From Micromussa lordhowensis (lineage: Eukaryota; Cnidaria; Anthozoa; Scleractinia; Lobophylliidae): a stretch of DNA of 64,000 bases. A model generated the notes under the pieces. The model made no database searches. It was not told the origin of the DNA and saw only the letters and a program-made list of their open reading frames with translations. Shown one piece after another: positions 49,601 through 62,900 of this stretch (positions are counted from its first letter, which is position 1; every line of letters starts with the position of its first letter). Where the stretch lies: contig OZ026599.1 of NCBI GenBank assembly GCA_964020085.1, forward strand, positions 30,566,274 to 30,630,273. Reading direction: 5' to 3'. Made by a program: the position numbers and the translations under genes.

Positions 49601-51814
49601 GCCAGAAAAAACACCCTGGCGCCAATGCCATCATGTCCTAACAAGGATTTCCTTGAAGTACCAACCTAGCAGAACATTTTGCTGCAAACCGCGCCTCTTA
49701 AAGTGCCCGTGAAGCCGAGCTATGTCAAATTTACCAAGGGGACCCCCAGCGCGCGTTTTCTGAAATTCTGCAAAGTTGGGATTAGGGGAAACTACTGCAA
49801 AAAGAAGGCCAGAAAAAACACCCTGGCGCCAATGCCATCATGTCCTAACTAGGATTTCCTTGAAGTGCCAACCTAGCAGAACATTTTGCTGCAAACCGCG
49901 CCTCTTAAAATGCCCGTGAAGCCGAGCTATGTCAAATTTGCCAAGGGGACCCCCAGCGCGCGTTTTCTGAAATTCTGCAAAGTTGGGACCAGGGGAAACT
50001 ACTGCAAAAAGAAGGCCAGAAAAAACACCCTGGCGCCAATGCCATCATGTCCTAACTAGAATTTCCTTGAAGTGCCAACCTAGCAGAACATTTTGCTGCA
50101 AACCGCGCCTCTTAAAGTGCCCGTGAAGCCGAGCTATGTCAAATTTGCCAAGGAGACCCCCAGCGCGCGTTTTCTGAAATTCTGCAAAGTTGGGACCAGG
50201 GGAAACTACTGCAAAAAGAAGGCCAGAAAAAACACCCTGGCGCCAATGCCATCATGTCCTAACTAGGATTTCCTTAAAGTGCCAACCTAGCAGAACATTT
50301 TGCTGCAAACCGCGCCTCTTAAAGTGCCCGTGAAGCCGAGCTATGTCAAATTTGCCAAGGGGACCCCCAGCGCGCGTTTTCTGAAATTCTGCAAAGTTGG
50401 GACCAGGGGAAACTACTGCAAAAAGAAGGCCAGAAAAAACACCCTGGCGCCAATGCCATCATGTCCTAACTAGGATTTCCTTGAAGTGCCAACCTAGCAG
50501 AACATTTTGCTGCAAACCGCGCCTCTTAAAGTGCCCGTGAAGCCGAGCTATGTCAAATTTGCCAAGGGGACCCCCAGCGCGCGTTTTCTGAAATTCTGCA
50601 AAGTTGGGACCAGGGGAAACTACTGCAAAAAGAAGGCCAGAAAAAACACCCTGGCGCCAATGCCATCATGTCCTAACTACGATTTCCTTGAAGTGCCAAC
50701 CTAGCAGAACATTTTGCTGCAAACCGCGCCTCTTAAAGTGCCCGTGAAGCCGAGCTATGTCAAATTTGCCAAGGGGACCCCCAGCGCGCGTTTTCTGAAA
50801 TTCTGCAAAGTTGGGACCAGGGGAAACTACTGCAAAAAGAAGGCCAGAAAAAACACCCTGGCGCCAATGCCATCATGTCCTAACTAGGATTTCCTTGAAG
50901 TGCCAACCTAGCAGAACATTTTGCTGCAAACCGCGCCTCTTAAAGTGCCCGTGAAACCGAGCTATGTCAAATTTGCCAAGGGGACCCCCAGCGCGCGTTT
51001 TCTGAAATTCTGCAAAGTTGGGACCAGGGGAAACTACTGCAAAAAGAAGGCCAAAAAAAACACCCTGGCGTCAATGCCATCATGTCCTAACTAGGATTTC
51101 CTTAAAGTGCCAACCTAGCAGAACATTTTGCTGCAAACCGCGCCTCTTAAAGTGCCCGTGAAGCCGAGCTATGTCAAATTTGCCAAGGGGACTCCCAGCG
51201 CGCGTTTTCTGAAATTCTGCAAAGTTGGGACCAGGGGAAACTACTGCAAAAAGAAGGCCAGAAAAAACACCCTGGCGCCAATGCCATCATGTCTTAACTA
51301 GGATTTCCTTGAAGTGCCAACCTAGCAGAACATTTTGCTGCAAACCGCGCCTCTTAAAGTGCCCGTGAAGCCGAGCTATGTCAAATTTGCCAAGGGGACC
51401 CCCAGCGCGCGTTTTCTGAAATTCTGCAAAGTTGGGACCAGGGGAAACTACTGCAAAAAGAAGGCCAGAAAAAACACCCTGGCGCCAATGCCATCATGTC
51501 CTAACTAGGATTTCCTTGAAGTGCCAACCTAGCAGAACATTTTGCTGCAAACCGCGCCTCTTAAAGTGCCCGTGAAACCGAGCTATGTCAAATTTGCCAA
51601 GGGGACCCCCAGCGCGCGTTTTCTGAAATTCTGCAAAGTTGGGACCAGGGGAAACTACTGCAAAAAGAAGGCCAGAAAAAACACCCTGGCGTCAATGCCA
51701 TCATGTCCTAACTAGGATTTCCTTGAAGTGCCAACCTAGCAGAACATTTTGCTGCAAACCGCGCCTCTTAAAGTGCCCGTGAAGCCGAGCTATGTCAAAT
51801 TTGCCAAGGGGACT
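46640..51814 (+). repeat. 25-monomer tandem duplication (5175 bp), copy 1
   Basis: This segment recurs immediately downstream at an offset of exactly 5175 bp (25 x 207). Shared rare variants include GTGCCTGTGAAACC (47012/52187), AACTAATGC (47306/52481 region), GTCTTAGCTAGGTATTCC (near 47359/52534), AACAAAAATTT (near 48190/53365), AAAGCTGGG (near 48947/54122), GAAGTACC with TTTACCAAGG and GGGATTAGGGG (49.66-49.79/54.83-54.96 kb), and TAAAATGCCC (near 49908/55083). By eye I find only five base differences. The left limit lies between 46639 and 47012, where consensus sequence hides the exact joint. Confidence 0.92.
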
Positions 51815-52560
51815 CCCAGCGCGCGTTTTCTGAAATTCTGCAAAGTTGGGACCAGGGGAAACTACTGCAAAAAGAAGGCCAGAAAAAACACCCTGGCGCC
51901 AATGCCATCATGTCCTAACTAGGATTTCCTTGAAGTGCCAACCTAGCAGAACATTTTGCTGCAAACCGCGCCTCTTAAAGTGCCCGTGAAGCCGAGCTAT
52001 GTCAAATTTGCCAAGGGGACCCCCAGCGCGCGTTTTCTGAAATTCTGCAAAGTTGGGACCAGGGGAAACTACTGCAAAAAGAAGGCCAGAAAAAACACCC
52101 TGGCGCCAATGCCATCATGTCCTAACTAGGATTTCCTTGAAGTGCCAACCTAGCAGAACATTTTGCTGCAAACCGCGCCTCTTAAAGTGCCTGTGAAACC
52201 GAGCTATGTCAAATTTGCCAAGGGGACCCCCAGCGCGCGTTTTCTGAAATTCTGCAAAGTTGGGACCAGGGGAAACTACTGCAAAAAGAAGGCCAGAAAA
52301 AACACCCTGGCGTCAATGCCATCATGTCCTAACTAGGATTTCCTTGAAGTGCCAACCTAGCAGAACATTTTGCTGCAAACCGCGCCTCTTAAAGTGCCCG
52401 TGAAGCCGAGCTATGTCAAATTTGCCAAGGGGACTCCCAGCGCGCGTTTTCTGAAATTCTGCAAAGTTGGGACCAGGGGAAACTAATGCAAAAAGAAGGC
52501 CAGAAAAAACACCCTGGCGCCAATGCCATCATGTCTTAGCTAGGTATTCCTTGAAGTGCC
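50940..52560 (+). repeat. 3-monomer HOR (621 bp) nested across the 25-mer joint
   Basis: The variant string GTGAAACCGAG, then GGCGTCAATG about 116 bp later, then GGGACTCCC in the next monomer, recurs at 50951, 51572 and 52193, each 621 bp (3 x 207) apart. A single further occurrence begins at 47018, and copies at 56126 and 56747 follow from the 25-monomer duplication. The trimer therefore lies inside the larger repeat and spans its internal boundary near 51.8-52.2 kb, making it a plausible site for the unequal exchange that created the large duplication. Confidence 0.78.
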
Positions 52561-55500
52561 AACCTAGCAGAACATTTTGCTGCAAACCGCGCCTCTTAAA
52601 GTGCCCGTGAAGCCGAGCTATGTCAAATTTGCCAAGGGGACCCCCAGCGCGCGTTTTCTGAAATTCTGCAAAGTTGGGACCAGGGGAAACTACTGCAAAA
52701 AGAAGGCCAGAAAAAACACCCTGGCGCCAATGCCATCATGTCGTAACTAGGATTTCCTTGAAGTGCCAACCTAGCAGAACATTTTGCTGCAAACCGCGCC
52801 TCTTAAAGTGCCCGTGAAGCCGAGCTATGTCAAATTTGCCAAGGGGACCCCCAGCGCGCGTTTTCTGAAATTCTGCAAAGTTGGGACCAGGGGAAACTAC
52901 TGCAAAAAGAAGGCCAGAAAAAACACCCTGGCGCCAATGCCATCATGTCCTAACTACCATTTCCTTCAAGTGCCAACCTAGCAGAACATTTTGCTGCAAA
53001 CCGCGCCTCTTAAAGTGCCCGTGAAGCCGAGCTATGTCAAATTTGCCAAGGGGACCCCCAGCGCGCGTTTTCTGAAATTCTGCAAAGTTGGGACCAGGGG
53101 AAACTACTGCAAAAAGAAGGCCAGAAAAAACACCCTGGCGCCAATGCCATCATGTCCTAACTAGGATTTCCTTGAAGTGCCAACCTAGCAGAACATTTTG
53201 CTGCAAACCGCGCCTCTTAAAGTGCCCGTGAAGCCGAGCTATGTCAAATTTGCCAAGGGGACCCCCAGCGCGCGTTTTCTGAAATTCTGCAAAGTTGGGA
53301 CCAGGGGAAACTACTGCAAAAAGAAGGCCAGAAAAAACACCCTGGCGCCAATGCCATCATGTCCTAACAAAAATTTCCTTAAAGTGCCAACCTAGCAGAA
53401 CATTTTGCTGCAAACCGCGCCTCTTAAAGTGCCCGTGAAGCCGAGCTATGTCAAATTTGCCAAGGGGACCCCCAGCGCGCGTTTTCTGAAATTCTGCAAA
53501 GTTGGGACCAGGGGAAACTACTGCAAAAAGAAGGCCAGAAAAAACACCCTGGCGCCAATGCCATCATGTCCTAACTAAAATTTCCTTGAAGTGCCAACCT
53601 AGCAGAACATTTTGCTGCAAACCGCGCCTCTTAAAGTGCCCGTGAAGCCGAGCTATGTCAAATTTGCCAAGGGGACCCCCAGCGCGCGTTTTCTGAAATT
53701 CTGCAAAGTTGGGACCAGGGGAAACTACTGCAAAAAGAAGGCCAGAAAAAACACCCTGGCGCCAATGCCATCATGTCCTAACTAAAATTTCCTTGAAGTG
53801 CCAACCTAGCAGAACATTTTGCTGCAAACCGCGCCTCTTAAAGTGCCCGTGAAGCCGAGCTATGTCAAATTTGCCAAGGGGACCCCCAGCGCGCGTTTTC
53901 TGAAATTCTGCAAAGTTGGGACCAGGGGAAACTACTGCAAAAAGAAGGCCAGAAAAAACACCCTGGCGCCAATGCCATCATGTCCTAACTAGGATTTCCT
54001 TGAAGTGCCAACCTAGCAGAACATTTTGCTGCAAACCGCGCCTCTTAAAGTGCCCGTGAAGCCGAGCTATGTCAAATTTGCCAAGGGGACCCCCAGCGCG
54101 CGTTTTCTGAAATTCTGCAAAGCTGGGACCAGGGGAAACTACTGCAAAAAGAAGGCCAGAAAAAACACCCTGGCGCCAATGCCATCATGTCCTAACTACC
54201 ATTTCCTTCAAGTGCCAACCTAGCAGAACATTTTGCTGCAAACCGCGCCTCTTAAAGTGCCCGTGAAGCCGAGCTATGTCAAATTTGCCAAGGGGACCCC
54301 CAGCGCGCGTTTTCTGAAATTCTGCAAAGTTGGGACCAGGGGAAACTACTGCAAAAAGAAGGCCAGAAAAAACACCCTGGCGCCAATGCCATCATGTCCT
54401 AACTAGAATTTCCTTGAAGTGCCAACCTAGCAGAACATTTTGCTGCAAACCGCGCCTCTTAAAGTGCCCGTGAAGCCGAGCTATGTCAAATTTGCCAAGG
54501 GGACCCCCAGCGCGCGTTTTCTGAAATTCTGCAAAGTTGGGACCAGGGGAAACTACTGCAAAAAGAAGGCCAGAAAAAACACCCTGGCGCCAATGCCATC
54601 ATGTCTTAACTAGGATTTCCTTCAAGTGCCAACCTAGCAGAACATTTTGCTGCAAACCGCGCCTCTTAAAGTGCCCGTGAAGCCGAGCTATGTCAAATTT
54701 GCCAAGGGGACCCCCAGCGCGCGTTTTCTGAAATTCTGCAAAGTTGGGACCAGGGGAAACTACTGCAAAAAGAAGGCCAGAAAAAACACCCTGGCGCCAA
54801 TGCCATCATGTCCTAACAAGGATTTCCTTGAAGTACCAACCTAGCAGAACATTTTGCTGCAAACCGCGCCTCTTAAAGTGCCCGTGAAGCCGAGCTATGT
54901 CAAATTTACCAAGGGGACCCCCAGCGCGCGTTTTCTGAAATTCTGCAAAGTTGGGATTAGGGGAAACTACTGCAAAAAGAAGGCCAGAAAAAACACCCTG
55001 GCGCCAATGCCATCATGTCCTAACTAGGATTTCCTTGAAGTGCCAACCTAGCAGAACATTTTGCTGCAAACCGCGCCTCTTAAAATGCCCGTGAAGCCGA
55101 GCTATGTCAAATTTGCCAAGGGGACCCCCAGCGCGCGTTTTCTGAAATTCTGCAAAGTTGGGACCAGGGGAAACTACTGCAAAAAGAAGGCCAGAAAAAA
55201 CACCCTGGCGCCAATGCCATCATGTCCTAACTAGAATTTCCTTGAAGTGCCAACCTAGCAGAACATTTTGCTGCAAACCGCGCCTCTTAAAGTGCCCGTG
55301 AAGCCGAGCTATGTCAAATTTGCCAAGGGGACCCCCAGCGCGCGTTTTCTGAAATTCTGCAAAGTTGGGACCAGGGGAAACTACTGCAAAAAGAAGGCCA
55401 GAAAAAACACCCTGGCGCCAATGCCATCATGTCCTAACTAGGATTTCCTTAAAGTGCCAACCTAGCAGAACATTTTGCTGCAAACCGCGCCTCTTAAAGT

Positions 55501-57089
55501 GCCCGTGAAGCCGAGCTATGTCAAATTTGCCAAGGGGACCCCCAGCGCGCGTTTTCTGAAATTCTGCAAAGTTGGGACCAGGGGAAACTACTGCAAAAAG
55601 AAGGCCAGAAAAAACACCCTGGCGCCAATGCCATCATGTCCTAACTAGGATTTCCTTGAAGTGCCAACCTAGCAGAACATTTTGCTGCAAACCGCGCCTC
55701 TTAAAGTGCCCGTGAAGCCGAGCTATGTCAAATTTGCCAAGGGGACCCCCAGCGCGCGTTTTCTGAAATTCTGCAAAGTTGGGACCAGGGGAAACTACTG
55801 CAAAAAGAAGGCCAGAAAAAACACCCTGGCGCCAATGCCATCATGTCCTAACTACGATTTCCTTGAAGTGCCAACCTAGCAGAACATTTTGCTGCAAACC
55901 GCGCCTCTTAAAGTGCCCGTGAAGCCGAGCTATGTCAAATTTGCCAAGGGGACCCCCAGCGCGCGTTTTCTGAAATTCTGCAAAGTTGGGACCAGGGGAA
56001 ACTACTGCAAAAAGAAGGCCAGAAAAAACACCCTGGCGCCAATGCCATCATGTCCTAACTAGGATTTCCTTGAAGTGCCAACCTAGCAGAACATTTTGCT
56101 GCAAACCGCGCCTCTTAAAGTGCCCGTGAAACCGAGCTATGTCAAATTTGCCAAGGGGACCCCCAGCGCGCGTTTTCTGAAATTCTGCAAAGTTGGGACC
56201 AGGGGAAACTACTGCAAAAAGAAGGCCAAAAAAAACACCCTGGCGTCAATGCCATCATGTCCTAACTAGGATTTCCTTAAAGTGCCAACCTAGCAGAACA
56301 TTTTGCTGCAAACCGCGCCTCTTAAAGTGCCCGTGAAGCCGAGCTATGTCAAATTTGCCAAGGGGACTCCCAGCGCGCGTTTTCTGAAATTCTGCAAAGT
56401 TGGGACCAGGGGAAACTACTGCAAAAAGAAGGCCAGAAAAAACACCCTGGCGCCAATGCCATCATGTCTTAACTAGGATTTCCTTGAAGTGCCAACCTAG
56501 CAGAACATTTTGCTGCAAACCGCGCCTCTTAAAGTGCCCGTGAAGCCGAGCTATGTCAAATTTGCCAAGGGGACCCCCAGCGCGCGTTTTCTGAAATTCT
56601 GCAAAGTTGGGACCAGGGGAAACTACTGCAAAAAGAAGGCCAGAAAAAACACCCTGGCGCCAATGCCATCATGTCCTAACTAGGATTTCCTTGAAGTGCC
56701 AACCTAGCAGAACATTTTGCTGCAAACCGCGCCTCTTAAAGTGCCCGTGAAACCGAGCTATGTCAAATTTGCCAAGGGGACCCCCAGCGCGCGTTTTCTG
56801 AAATTCTGCAAAGTTGGGACCAGGGGAAACTACTGCAAAAAGAAGGCCAGAAAAAACACCCTGGCGTCAACGCCATCATGTCCTAACTAGGATTTCCTTG
56901 AAGTGCCAACCTAGCAGAACATTTTGCTGCAAACCGCGCCTCTTAAAGTGCCCGTGAAGCCGAGCTATGTCAAATTTGCCAAGGGGACTCCCAGCGCGCG
57001 TTTTCTGAAATTCTGCAAAGTTGGGACCAGGGGAAACTACTGCAAAAAGAAGGCCAGAAAAAACACCCTGGCGCCAATGCCATCATGTC
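51815..57089 (+). repeat. 25-monomer tandem duplication (5175 bp), copy 2
   Basis: This is the downstream copy of the 25-monomer unit, directly abutting copy 1. Differences found by eye relative to copy 1 are at 52379, 52743, 54573, 55329 and 56871. The match ends at about 57090, where a TCTTAAC/AGAATT variant has no counterpart at 51915. The 5175-bp period holds over at most about 5.27 kb of starting positions, so exactly two copies exist and there is no third. Inside it, the 3-monomer GTGAAACC, GGCGTCAA, GGGACTCCC motif set is carried along from copy 1. Confidence 0.92.
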
Positions 57090-57529
57090 TTAACTAGAAT
57101 TTCCTTGAAGTGCCAACCTAGCAGAACATTTTGCTGCAAACCGCGCCTCTTAAAGTGCCCGTGAAGCCGAGCTATGTCAAATTTGCCAAGGGGACCCCCA
57201 GCGCGCGTTTTCTGAAATTCTGCAAAGTTGGGACCAGGGGAAACCACTGCAAAAAGAAGGCCAGAAAAAACACCCTGGCGCCAATGCCATCATGTCCTAA
57301 CTAGGATTTCCTTGAAGTGCCAACCTAGCAGAACATTTTGCTGCAAACCGCGCCTCTTAAAGTGCCCGTGAAGCCGAGCTATGTCAAATTTGCCAAGGGG
57401 ACCCCCAGCGCGCGTTTTCTGAAATTCTGCAAAGTTGGGACCAGGGGAAACTACTGCAAAAAGAAGGCCAGAAAAAACACCCTGGCGCCAATGCCATCAT
57501 GTCCTAACTAGGATTTCCTTGAAGTGCCA

Positions 57530-59990
57530 ACCTAGCAGAACATTTTGCTTCAAACCGCGCCTCTTAAAGTGCCCGTGAAGCCGAGCTATGTCAAATTTGC
57601 CAAGGGGACCCCCAGCGCGCGTTTTCTGAAATTCTGCAAAGTTGGGACCAGGGGAAACTACTGCAAAAAGAAGGCCAGAAAAAACACCCTGGCGCCAATG
57701 CCATCATGTCCTAACTACCATTTCCTTCAAGTGCCAACCTAGCAGAACATTTTGCTGCAAACCGCGCCTCTTAAAGTGCCCGTGAAGCCGAGCTATGTCA
57801 AATTTGCCAAGGGGACCCCCAGCGCGCGTTTTCTGAAATTCTGCAAAGTTGGGACCAGGGGAAACTACTGCAAAAAGAAGGCCAGAAAAAACACCCTGGC
57901 GCCAATGCCATCATGTCCTAACTAGGATTTCCTTGAAGTGCCAACCTAGCAAAACATTTTGCTGCAAACCGCGCCTCTTAAAGTGCCCGTGAAACCGAGC
58001 TATGTCAAATTTGCCAAGGGGACCCCCAGCGCGCGTTTTCTGAAATTCTGCAAAGTTGGGACCAGGGGAAACTACTGCAAAAAGAAGGCCAGAAAAAACA
58101 CCCTGGCGTCAATGCCATCATGTCCTAACTAGGATTTCCTTGAAGTGCCAACCTAGCAGAACATTTTGCTGCAAACCGCGCCTCTTAAAGTGCCCGTGAA
58201 GCCGAGCTATGTCAAATTTGCCAAGGGGACTCCCAGCGCGCGTTTTCTGAAATTCTGCAAAGTTGGGACCAGGGGAAACTACTGCAAAAAGAAGGCCAGA
58301 AAAAACACCCTGGCGCCAATGCCATCATGTCTTAACTAGGATTTCCTTGAAGTGCCAACCTAGCAGAACATTTTGCTGCAAACCGCGCCTCTTAAAGTGC
58401 CCGTGAAGCCGAGCTATGTCAAATTTGCCAAGGGGACCCCCAGCGCGCGTTTTCTGAAATTCTGCAAAGTTGGGACCAGGGGAAGCTACTGCAAAAAGAA
58501 GGCCAGAAAAAACACCCTGGCGCCAATGCCATCATGTCCTAACTAGGATTTCCTTAAAGTGCCAACCTAGCAGAACATTTTGCTGCAAACCGCGCCTCTT
58601 AAAGTGCCCGTGAAGCCGAGCTATGTCAAATTTGCCAAGGGGACCCCCAGCGCGCGTTTTCTGAAATTCTGCAAAGTTGGGACCAGGGGAAACTACTGCA
58701 AAAAGAAGGCCAGAAAAAACACCCTGGCGCCAATGCCATCATGTCCTGACTACCATTTCCTTCAAGTGCCAACCTAGCAGAACATTTTGCTGCAAACCGC
58801 GCCTCTTAAAGTGCCCGTGAAGCCGAGCTATGTCAAATTTGCCAAGGGGACCCCCAGCGCGCGTTTTCTGAAATTCTGCAAAGTTGGGACCAGGGGAAAC
58901 TACTGCAAAAAGAAGGCCAGAAAAAACACCCTGGCGCCAATGCCATCATGTCCTAACTAGGATTTCCTTGAAGTGCCAACCTAGCAAAACATTTTGCTGC
59001 AAACCGCGCCTCTTAAAGTGCCCGTGAAACCGAGCTATGTCAAATTTGCCAAGGGGACCCCCAGCGCGCGTTTTCTGAAATTCTGCAAAGTTGGGACCAG
59101 GGGAAACTACTGCAAAAAGAAGGCCAGAAAAAACACCCTGGCGTCAATGCCATCATGTCCTAACTAGGATTTCCTTGAAGTGCCAACCTAGCAGAACATT
59201 TTGCTGCAAACCGCGCCTCTTAAAGTGCCCGTGAAGCCGAGCTATGTCAAATTTGCCAAGGGGACTCCCAGCGCGCGTTTTCTGAAATTCTGCAAAGTTG
59301 GGACCAGGGGAAACTACTGCAAAAAGAAGGCCAGAAAAAACACCCTGGCGCCAATGCCATCATGTCTTAACTAGGATTTCCTTGAAGTGCCAACCTAGCA
59401 GAACATTTTGCTGCAAACCGCGCCTCTTAAAGTGCCCGTGAAGCCGAGCTATGTCAAATTTGCCAAGGGGACCCCCAGCGCGCGTTTTCTGAAATTCTGC
59501 AAAGTTGGGACCAGGGGAAACTACTGCAAAAAGAAGGCCAGAAAAAACACCCTGGCGCCAATGCCATCATGTCCTAACTAGGATTTCCTTAAAGTGCCAA
59601 CCTAGCAGAACATTTTGCTGCAAACCGCGCCTCTTAAAGTGCCCGTGAAGCCGAGCTATGTCAAATTTGCCAAGGGGACCCCCAGCGCGCGTTTTCTGAA
59701 ATTCTGCAAAGTTGGGACCAGGGGAAACTACTGCAAAAAGAAGGCCAGAAAAAACACCCTGGCGCCAATGCCATCATGTCCTAACTACCATTTCCTTCAA
59801 GTGCCAACCTAGCAGAACATTTTGCTGCAAACCGCGCCTCTTAAAGTGCCCGTGAAGCCGAGCTATGTCAAATTTGCCAAGGGGACCCCCAGCGCGCGTT
59901 TTCTGAAATTCTGCAAAGTTGGGACCAGGGGAAACTACTGCAAAAAGAAGGCCAGAAAAAACACCCTGGCGCCAATGCCATCATGTCCTA
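57530..59990 (+). repeat. 5-monomer HOR (1035 bp), about 2.4 copies
   Basis: Markers recur every 1035 bp (5 x 207). CTACCATTTCCTTCAAG lies near 57715, 58750 and 59785; AGCAAAACATT near 57948 and 58983; GTGAAACCGAG near 57990 and 59025; GGCGTCAATG near 58106 and 59141; GGGACTCCC near 58228 and 59263; and TGTCTTAAC near 58328 and 59363. The unit reuses the variant monomers of the nested trimer and the 25-monomer repeat, combined in a new order. The period fails near 57500 and 59994. One copy has a private TGACTACC change near 58747. Confidence 0.88.
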
Positions 59991-62900
59991 ACTAGAATTT
60001 CCTTGAAGTGCCAACCTAGCAGAACATTTTGCTGCAAACCGCGCCTCTTAAAGTGCCCGTGAAGCCGAGCTATGTCAAATTTGCCAAGGGGACCCCCAGC
60101 GCGCGTTTTCTGAAATTCTGCAAAGTTGGGACCAGGGGAAACTACTGCAAAAAGAAGGCCAGAAAAAACACCCTTGCGCCAATGCCATCATGTCCTAACT
60201 AGGATTTCCTTGAAGTGCCAACCTAGCAGAACATTTTGCTGCAAACCGCGCCTCTTAAAGTGCCCGTGAAGCCGAGCTATGTCAAATTTGCCAAGGGGAC
60301 CCCCAGCGCGCGTTTTCTGAAATTCTGCAAAGTTGGGACCAGGGGAAACTACTGCAAAAAGAAGGCCAGAAAAAACACCCTGGCGCCAATGCCATCATGT
60401 CCTAACTAGGATTTCCTTCAAGTGCCAACCTAGCAGAACATTTTGCTGCAAACCGCGCCTCTTAAAGTGCCCGTGAAGCCGAGCTATGTCAAATTTGCCA
60501 AGGGGACCCCCAGCGCGCGTTTTCTGAAATTCTGCAAAGTTGGGACCAGGGGAAACTACTGCAAAAAGAAGGCCAGAAAAAACACCCTGGCGCCAATGCC
60601 ATCATGTCCTAACTAGGATTTCCTTGAAGTGCCAACCTAGCAGAACATTTTGCTGCAAACCGCGCCTCTTAAAGTGCCCGTGAAGCCGAGCTATGTCAAA
60701 TTTGCCAAGGGGACCCCCAGCGCGCGTTTTCTGAAATTCTGCAAAGTTGGGACCAGGGGAAACTACTGCAAAAAGAAGGCCAGAAAAAACACCCTGGCGC
60801 CAATGCCATCATGTCCTAACTAGGATTTCCTTGAAGTGCCAACCTAGCAGAACATTTTGCTGCAAACCGCGCCTCTTAAAGTGCCCGTGAAGCCGAGCTA
60901 TGTCAAATTTGCCAAGGGGACCCCCAGCGCGCGTTTTCTGAAATTCTGCAAAGTTGGGACCAGGGGAAACTACTGCAAAAAGAAGGCCAGAAAAAACACC
61001 CTGGCGCCAATGCCATCATGTGTTAACTAGGATTTCCTTGAAGTGCCAACCTAGCAGAACATTTTGCTGCAAACTGCGCCTCTTAAAGTGCCCGTGAAGC
61101 CGAGCTATGTCAAATTTGCCAAGGGGACCCCAAGCGCGCGTTTTCTGAAATTCTGCAAAGTTGGGACCAGGGGAAACTACTGCAAAAAGAAGGCCAGAAA
61201 AAACACCCTGGCGCCAATGCCATCATGTCCTAACTAGGATTTCCTTGAAGTGCCAACCTAGCAGAACATTTTGCTGCAAACCGCGCCTCTTAAAGTGCCC
61301 GTGAAGCCGAGCTATGTCAAATTTTCCAAGGGGACCCCCAGCGCGCGTTTTCTGAAATTCTGCAAAGTTGGGACCAGGGGAAACTACTGCAAAAAGAAGG
61401 CCAGAAAAAACACCCTGGCGCCAATGCTATCATGTCCTAACTACGATTTCCTTGAAGTGCCAACCTAGCAGAACATTTTGGTGCAAACCGCGCCTCTTAA
61501 AGTGCCCGTGAAGCCGAGCTATGTCAAATTTGCCAAGGGGACCCCCAGCGCGCGTTTTCTGAAATTCTGCAAAGTTGGGACCAGGGGAAACTACTGCATA
61601 AAGAAGGCCAGAAAAAACACCCTGGCGCCAATGCCATCATGTCCTAACTAGGATTTCCTTCAAGTGCCAACCTAGCACAACATTTTGCTGCAAACCGCGC
61701 CTCTTAAAGTGCCCGTGAAGCCGAGCTATGTCAAATTTGCCAAGGGGACCCCCAGCGCGCGTTTTCTGAAATTCTGCAAAGTTGGGACCAGGGGAAACTA
61801 CTGCAAAAAGAAGGCCAGAAAAAACACCCTGGCGCCAATGCCATCATGTCCTAACTAGGATTTCCTTGAAGTGCCAACCTAGCAGAACATTTTGCTGCAA
61901 ACCGCGCCTCTTAAAGTGCCCGTGAAGCCGAGCTATGTCAAATTTGCCAAGGGGACCCCCAGCGCGCGTTTTCTGAAATTCTGCAAAGTTGGGACCAGGG
62001 GAAACTACTGCAAAAAGAAGGCCAGAAAAAACACCCTGGCGCCAATGCCATCATGTCTTAACTAGGATTTCCTTAAAGTGCCAACCTAGCAAAACATTTT
62101 GCTGCAAACCGCGCCTCTTAAAGTGCCCGTGAAGCCGAGCTATGTCAAATTTGCCAAGGGGACCCCCAGCGCGCGTTTTCTGAAATTCTGCAAAGTTGGG
62201 ACCAGGGGAAACTACTGCAAAAAGAAGGCCAGAAAAAACACCCTGGCGCCAATGCCATCATGTCCTAACTAGGATTTCCTTGAAGTGCCAACCTAGCAGA
62301 ACATTTTGCTGCAAACCGCGCCTCTTAAAGTGCCCGTGAAGCCGAGCTATGTCAAATTTGCCAAGGGGACCCCCAGCGCGCGTTTTCTGAAATTCTGCAA
62401 AGTTGGGACCAGGGGAAACTACTGCAAAAAGAAGGCCAGAAAAAACACCCTGGCGCCAATGCCATCATGTCCTAACTAGGATTTCCTTAAAGTGCCAACC
62501 TAGCAGAACATTTTGCTGCAAACCGCGCCTCTTAAAGTGCCCGTGACGCCGAGCTATGTCAAATTTGCCAAGGGGACCCCCAGCGCGCGTTTTCTGAAAT
62601 TCTGCAAAGTTGGGACCAGGGGAAACTACTGCAAAAAGAAGGCCAGAAAAAACACCCTGGCGCCAATGCCATCATGTCCTAACTACCATTTCCTTAAAGT
62701 GCCAACCTAGCAGAACATTTTGCTGCAAACCGCGCCTCTTAAAGTGCCCGTGAAGCCGAGCTATGTCAAATTTGCCAAGGGGACCCCCAGCGCGCGTTTT
62801 CTGAAATTCTGCAAAGTTGGGACCAGGGGAAACTACTGCAAAAAGAAGGCCAGAAAAAACACCCTGGCGCCAATGCCATCATGTCCTAACTAGGATTTCC

